DNA of 64,000 nucleotides from Opitutus sp. (GTDB taxonomy: Bacteria > Verrucomicrobiota > Verrucomicrobiia > Opitutales > Opitutaceae): NCBI GenBank assembly GCA_024998815.1, contig JACEUQ010000001.1:868001-932000 (forward strand), in the 5' to 3' direction. Positions within the stretch are counted from its first letter, which is position 1, and the number at the start of each line of letters is the position of its first letter. The notes under the pieces are model-generated. The model was not told the origin of the DNA and searched no databases. It saw nothing but the letters and a program-made list of their open reading frames with translations. The position numbers and the translations under genes are program-made. Positions 61,321 to 64,000 of the stretch are shown one piece after another.

Positions 61321-62347
61321 GTGGGTATCCGCTTCACTCATGTAGCCCCAAGGGGTTGTGGTTTGTGCGGTTCGATATCTGGGGGGTGGTCTGATCGACA
61401 ATCATGCGGTAGGTTAATGGCTCTACCATAGTTGATTGCTGAACTAAGCGATAAAAGAGCATTCCTCGGCTTTTCGAAGTGCGGCGGTTAAAACGGAATG
61501 TGAATTCGTCGAGATAGTAGTCGAGGTGCTTGTACCCAACGGATCCTTGGTGAGTCCCTAGAAGCCAACGCTTTAAAAGTGAGATAACTCGGTGTGCACG
61601 GGGCAAAAGGTCGTGTGCCTTACTGGTGCGTATCACGCTTACTTCGTGAGTGTAGCCAAGTTTACTCAAACCCGAGTACCCCTTCCATCCATCGGTGTGC
61701 ACCGTGCTTCCTGGGGCGATGTTCGCCTGAATGAACCCCAGTAAATTTTCGGCGGATGCGCTCTTGATGACGCTTAATCTGATACGTCCGCTGCGCTTCC
61801 CAACTTTTTCGACAGCAACCACAATCAATGCCTTATTTTGCGTTCCTCTGCCTGGATGGCCCTCCTCTAATCCGCCGAGATAAGTTTCATCAACCTCAAC
61901 TCTTCCGTTCAGTAAGTCTCTGCCCGGTCGCACCATCGCACTCCTCAGCTTGTGCAACCAAGTCCACGCAGTCTGATACTTCCTCAGCCCCAAAACTCGC
62001 TGTAAGCCAAGTGCACTGGCCCCATTTTTCTGGGTCGTCAGCCACCACATCGCTTGAAACCACACCCGCAACGGCGTGCGTGTGTCTTGAAATACGGTAC
62101 CGACGGTAACAGATACCTGCCTTTTACAAGCACAACATTGCCAGAGTATTACCCTAATCTTCCATGCCTTAGTGCCGCCGCAATACGGACACACGAAGCC
62201 TTTCGGCCACCTCAGCTTTACAAGATAGGCCCGGCACGCCTCTTCAGTTCCAAACCACGCATCAAACTCCTGTAAATCATGCGGGTACTCGTCCATTCAC
62301 TGTGACCACAATTGGTTGTGCCTACATGAGTCAAGCGGATACCCACT
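61320..62347 (-). mobile_element. IS1595-family element
   Basis: The element is 1,028 bp. Ends read inward are AGTGGGTATCCGCTTCACTC and AGTGGGTATCCGCTTGACTC, with 19 of 20 bases matching. An 8-bp duplication AACAATTA stands at 61312-61319 and 62348-62355, as expected for IS1595. It contains one complete transposase. Confidence 0.94.
61334..62296 (-). CDS. IS1595 family transposase
   Basis: The protein has 320 residues. An N-terminal zinc ribbon (CPYCGG...QCCACKRQ) is followed by the ISXO2-type DDE core: RVEVDETYLGGLEEGHPGRG (first Asp), STVHTDGWKGYSGL (second Asp) and, near the end, DEFTFRFNRRTSK. It is full length and seems intact. Confidence 0.94.
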   Translation of the reverse strand: MDEYPHDLQEFDAWFGTEEACRAYLVKLRWPKGFVCPYCGGTKAWKIRVILWQCCACKRQVSVTVGTVFQDTRTPLRVWFQAMWWLTTQKNGASALGLQRVLGLRKYQTAWTWLHKLRSAMVRPGRDLLNGRVEVDETYLGGLEEGHPGRGTQNKALIVVAVEKVGKRSGRIRLSVIKSASAENLLGFIQANIAPGSTVHTDGWKGYSGLSKLGYTHEVSVIRTSKAHDLLPRAHRVISLLKRWLLGTHQGSVGYKHLDYYLDEFTFRFNRRTSKSRGMLFYRLVQQSTMVEPLTYRMIVDQTTPQISNRTNHNPLGLHE

Positions 62348-62394
62348 AACAATTAATACCACCCACCCGAAACCTTTAGGCAGTGGTTTAATCC

Positions 62395-62422
62395 AAGCCC
62401 GAACGTCGGTCGGGCTTTTTCA
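62395..62422 (+). terminator. Rho-independent terminator
   Basis: AAGCCCGA / TCGGGCTT with a 7-base loop is followed by TTTT. It stands about 40 bases beyond the IS1595 right duplication and was probably the terminator of the LamG-PKD gene before the insertion. Confidence 0.82.
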
Positions 62423-62537
62423 TCGGAGGGATGACCTCCATTTCGTCCCAGCCCGAACCAACCCAAACGGAGGTGAGCCCCTCGGACTGCCGGCCTGTAA
62501 TCAGGCGCAACCCGCTTTTCTGATTGGGCCCCTTTTA

Positions 62538-62760
62538 ACCCCAATGCCTGTAAGGCATGGCCAAGATAGATTTAATCACCTCTAAATCAAGACCATGGGC
62601 GAGACGCCCATGCCACGTTACGAGCCGATGAAAGGGCGGGACGCCCAAGGCACTCGGCCCCGTCCGGACGTAGCATGGGCGTCCCGCCCATGGGATTGCT
62701 GCTGTGTCGGTTATGGTACTTTTAGGAATGCCTTACAGGCATTGCTTTTAACCCCAAATT
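62538..62760. repeat. Cluster of REP-like palindromes
   Basis: Several short palindromes follow each other: ATGCCTGTAAGGCAT, CATGGGCGAGACGCCCATG, GGGCGGGACGCCC, CATGGGCGTCCCGCCCATG and AATGCCTTACAGGCATT. The two CATGGGCG hairpins and the two ATGCCT hairpins are variants of each other. The block is non-coding and looks like a dispersed extragenic repeat. Confidence 0.7.
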
Positions 62761-62813
62761 AATATCAGGCGTTCTGATTAAGGGTGCCCAAGCACTCGGC
62801 ATTCAGAGTGATA

Positions 62814-63058
62814 CTACAGAGGAAATCTGGCCGCCGGAGCAACGGCCTGAGCCGCCACGCCCTCCCCCCGGGCGGCAGTTTGCCCGGTCTGCCGACACGC
62901 ACCACCGCCCACCGCGAGCACCAATTGATCCGCAACTCCCGAAAGGGCCATCGATTGGCGATGAAGATCAGCCGCCGTCACCGCCGACTCCTCGGCACTG
63001 GAGGCGGCGCGCTGCTCAAATCGTATCCATTTGCGCCACCGTGGACGTAATCTGCGTG
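62814..63058 (-). pseudogene. Methyl-accepting chemotaxis protein tail, frameshifted
   Basis: On the minus strand ITQITSTVAQMDTI is followed by a stop and a shift. The next frame reads RAASSAEESAVTAADLHRQS and VADQLVLAVGGG. This is the end of a chemoreceptor signalling hairpin (Q-M-D...N-A-x-x-x-E-E-S-A) and its tail. The upstream part of the receptor is absent. Confidence 0.65.
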
Positions 63059-63063
63059 ATCCT

Positions 63064-63213
63064 TTATTTTTCCAGACAAGGAACCGATCGCGATAGTCGG
63101 CTCCGGAGTTCGGAGCTAAACGACGACCGCCCGCCCGCCTACCACTTTCGTGAGCTCCCCAACACTTTGACGCAGTGAGTCAGCTTGCACGCTGAGCGAT
63201 TCGGCGACTTTGG
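63064..63213 (-). pseudogene. Second chemoreceptor C-terminal fragment cut by IS21
   Basis: The frame comes straight from the IS21 boundary as TKVAESLSVQADSLRQSV, GELTKVVGG, the last helix of a methyl-accepting chemotaxis protein, and stops at 63064-63066. The rest of the receptor presumably lies beyond the IS21 copy, outside the window. Confidence 0.6.
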
Positions 63214-64000
63214 TGTGAGCGGCGGCGCGAACACCGTCTATTTCTGGCGGTTACAAAATCACCTGTCGTAAAAGCCGATGACCGGCCCCGCCAGGGGCCG
63301 ATCATCAGGCCCGGTCAGCTTGCAGGTTCGTCGGCCAGGCGGTCTTTCATGCGGTAGGATTTGCCCTCGATGACGACGGTCTGGGCCCGGTGCAGTAGGC
63401 GGTCCAGGATCGCCGCGGTGATGCCAGCGTCGTTGTTAAAGATCCCTGCCCAGTGTTTGTAGGCCTTGTTGGTGGTGACGATCAGCGAGCCGCGTTCGTA
63501 GCGTTGGCTGACGATCTGGAAGAGCAGGTCGGCCCCCGACTTGTCGAGCGGCAGGTAGCCGACCTCATCGAGCACGAGCACCGCAGGGGTCATGTAACGC
63601 TTCAACTCGGCTTGCAACCGGTGCAGGGACTGGGCGGTGACCAGGGCGTTGATCGCGTCCACCGCCGTCGTAAACAGCACCGTGTAGCCCGCCTGGCACG
63701 CCGCGTAGCCCAACGCGCTCGCGAGATGTGTCTTCCCAAGCCCCACACCACCGCAAAACACCGCGTTGGTGCGCTCCTTGACAAAGCCCAGTTCGAAGAG
63801 GTGCCGCACCTGCGCTTCGTTCAACTCCTTGGGCCAGTCCCACTGGAACTGGTCGACGGTTTTCTTGACCGGGAAGCGCGCTGCCTGGATGCGCCGCTCC
63901 AGCGCCCGGATCTGGCGGTCCTGGGTCTCGGCCTGCACCAGTCGGCGTAAAAATTCGGCGTGCGAACAGCGCGCCTTGGCCGCCTCGGCCGTGAGTTCGC
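63214..64000 (-). mobile_element. Second IS21 copy, truncated by the window end
   Basis: The element starts with the same TGTGAGCGGCGGCGCG end as 12501 and runs parallel to it for all 787 bases to the window edge with about nine substitutions. The right end is outside the window. Confidence 0.92.
63315..64000 (-). CDS. istB: IS21 helper ATPase IstB, partial
   Basis: The C-terminal 227 codons or so are present and the frame is open to the window edge, so the start lies outside. Walker A GGVGLGKT and Walker B LVLDEVGYLPLD are kept. It differs from the first copy at a few residues (for instance TNAVFCGG instead of TNVVFCGG). Confidence 0.93.
   Translation of the reverse strand, partial: ELTAEAAKARCSHAEFLRRLVQAETQDRQIRALERRIQAARFPVKKTVDQFQWDWPKELNEAQVRHLFELGFVKERTNAVFCGGVGLGKTHLASALGYAACQAGYTVLFTTAVDAINALVTAQSLHRLQAELKRYMTPAVLVLDEVGYLPLDKSGADLLFQIVSQRYERGSLIVTTNKAYKHWAGIFNNDAGITAAILDRLLHRAQTVVIEGKSYRMKDRLADEPAS

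Noticed and set aside
62784-63050. 88-residue plus-strand ORF
   Set aside because: It is antisense to chemoreceptor-tail sequence on the minus strand and has no motif.

Overview
The window is high-GC bacterial chromosome with little sign of strong Shine-Dalgarno sites. It looks like Verrucomicrobiota, most plausibly an Opitutaceae-type genome. That placement is inference from the gene order nusA-infB-rbfA-DHH phosphoesterase-truB-ribF, from NYN and DUF2851 genes just upstream, from LamG/PKD surface proteins with a FIMAH-like tail, and from the high IS load; no 16S gene is present. Three tRNA genes are visible: Ala(CGC), Glu(CTC) and Ser(TGA).

Layout. 1-3.8 kb: tRNA-Ala, a lysine/alanine-rich protein with a glycan-binding-like domain, an amidohydrolase, and a divergent tandem GTP-cyclohydrolase-II-like protein. 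3.9-6.7 kb: a frameshifted ISAs1-type transposase, tRNA-Glu and an internally deleted IS630 relic. 6.9-10.6 kb: a CstA-type carbon-starvation transporter and a DAACS symporter. 10.7-17.6 kb: an IS graveyard, with an intact IS630 (TA duplication) in a decayed exported-protein gene, a four-gene IS21 element carrying two extra ORFs, and an IS1182 element (CTAG duplication).

17.6-46.9 kb is an integrated element of about 29.3 kb. A perfect 25-bp direct repeat of the tRNA-Ser 3' end bounds it, and a tyrosine integrase lies beside the intact tRNA. Read from the integrase leftwards it holds an excisionase-like gene, an unknown three-gene operon, a recombination/replication module (Sak4-like ATPase, DnaQ-like exonuclease, DUF669, DEAD helicase, RepA-like helicase), a defence-like cargo block, a Mu-like head module (TerS fusion, TerL, portal-MuF fusion, protease, two decoration proteins, capsid), and end cargo (DUF3800 relic, IS1380 copy, LamG-PKD-FIMAH protein, Sel1 protein). 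No tail or lysis genes are recognisable, so it is either a defective prophage or a capsid-encoding satellite. The cargo block is an operon of XRE/PD-(D/E)XK protein, 4-TM protein and SNF2-DUF3883 helicase, followed by an AAA15 (RloA/AbiLi-like) ATPase and an RloB N-terminus fused in frame to the terminase small subunit. This is the most interesting part of the window. Traces of the integrase-proximal end of a second related element lie just left of the left att site.

46.9-64 kb: tRNA-Ser, a second IS1380 copy (inverted, same protein), the NYN/DUF2851 genes, the nusA-to-ribF operon with a leader terminator before nusA, an unknown protein, an MBL-fold hydrolase, a paralogue of the island LamG-PKD-FIMAH protein with an IS1595 exactly at its stop codon, a cluster of REP-like palindromes, chemoreceptor-tail relics, and the start of a second IS21 copy running off the window.
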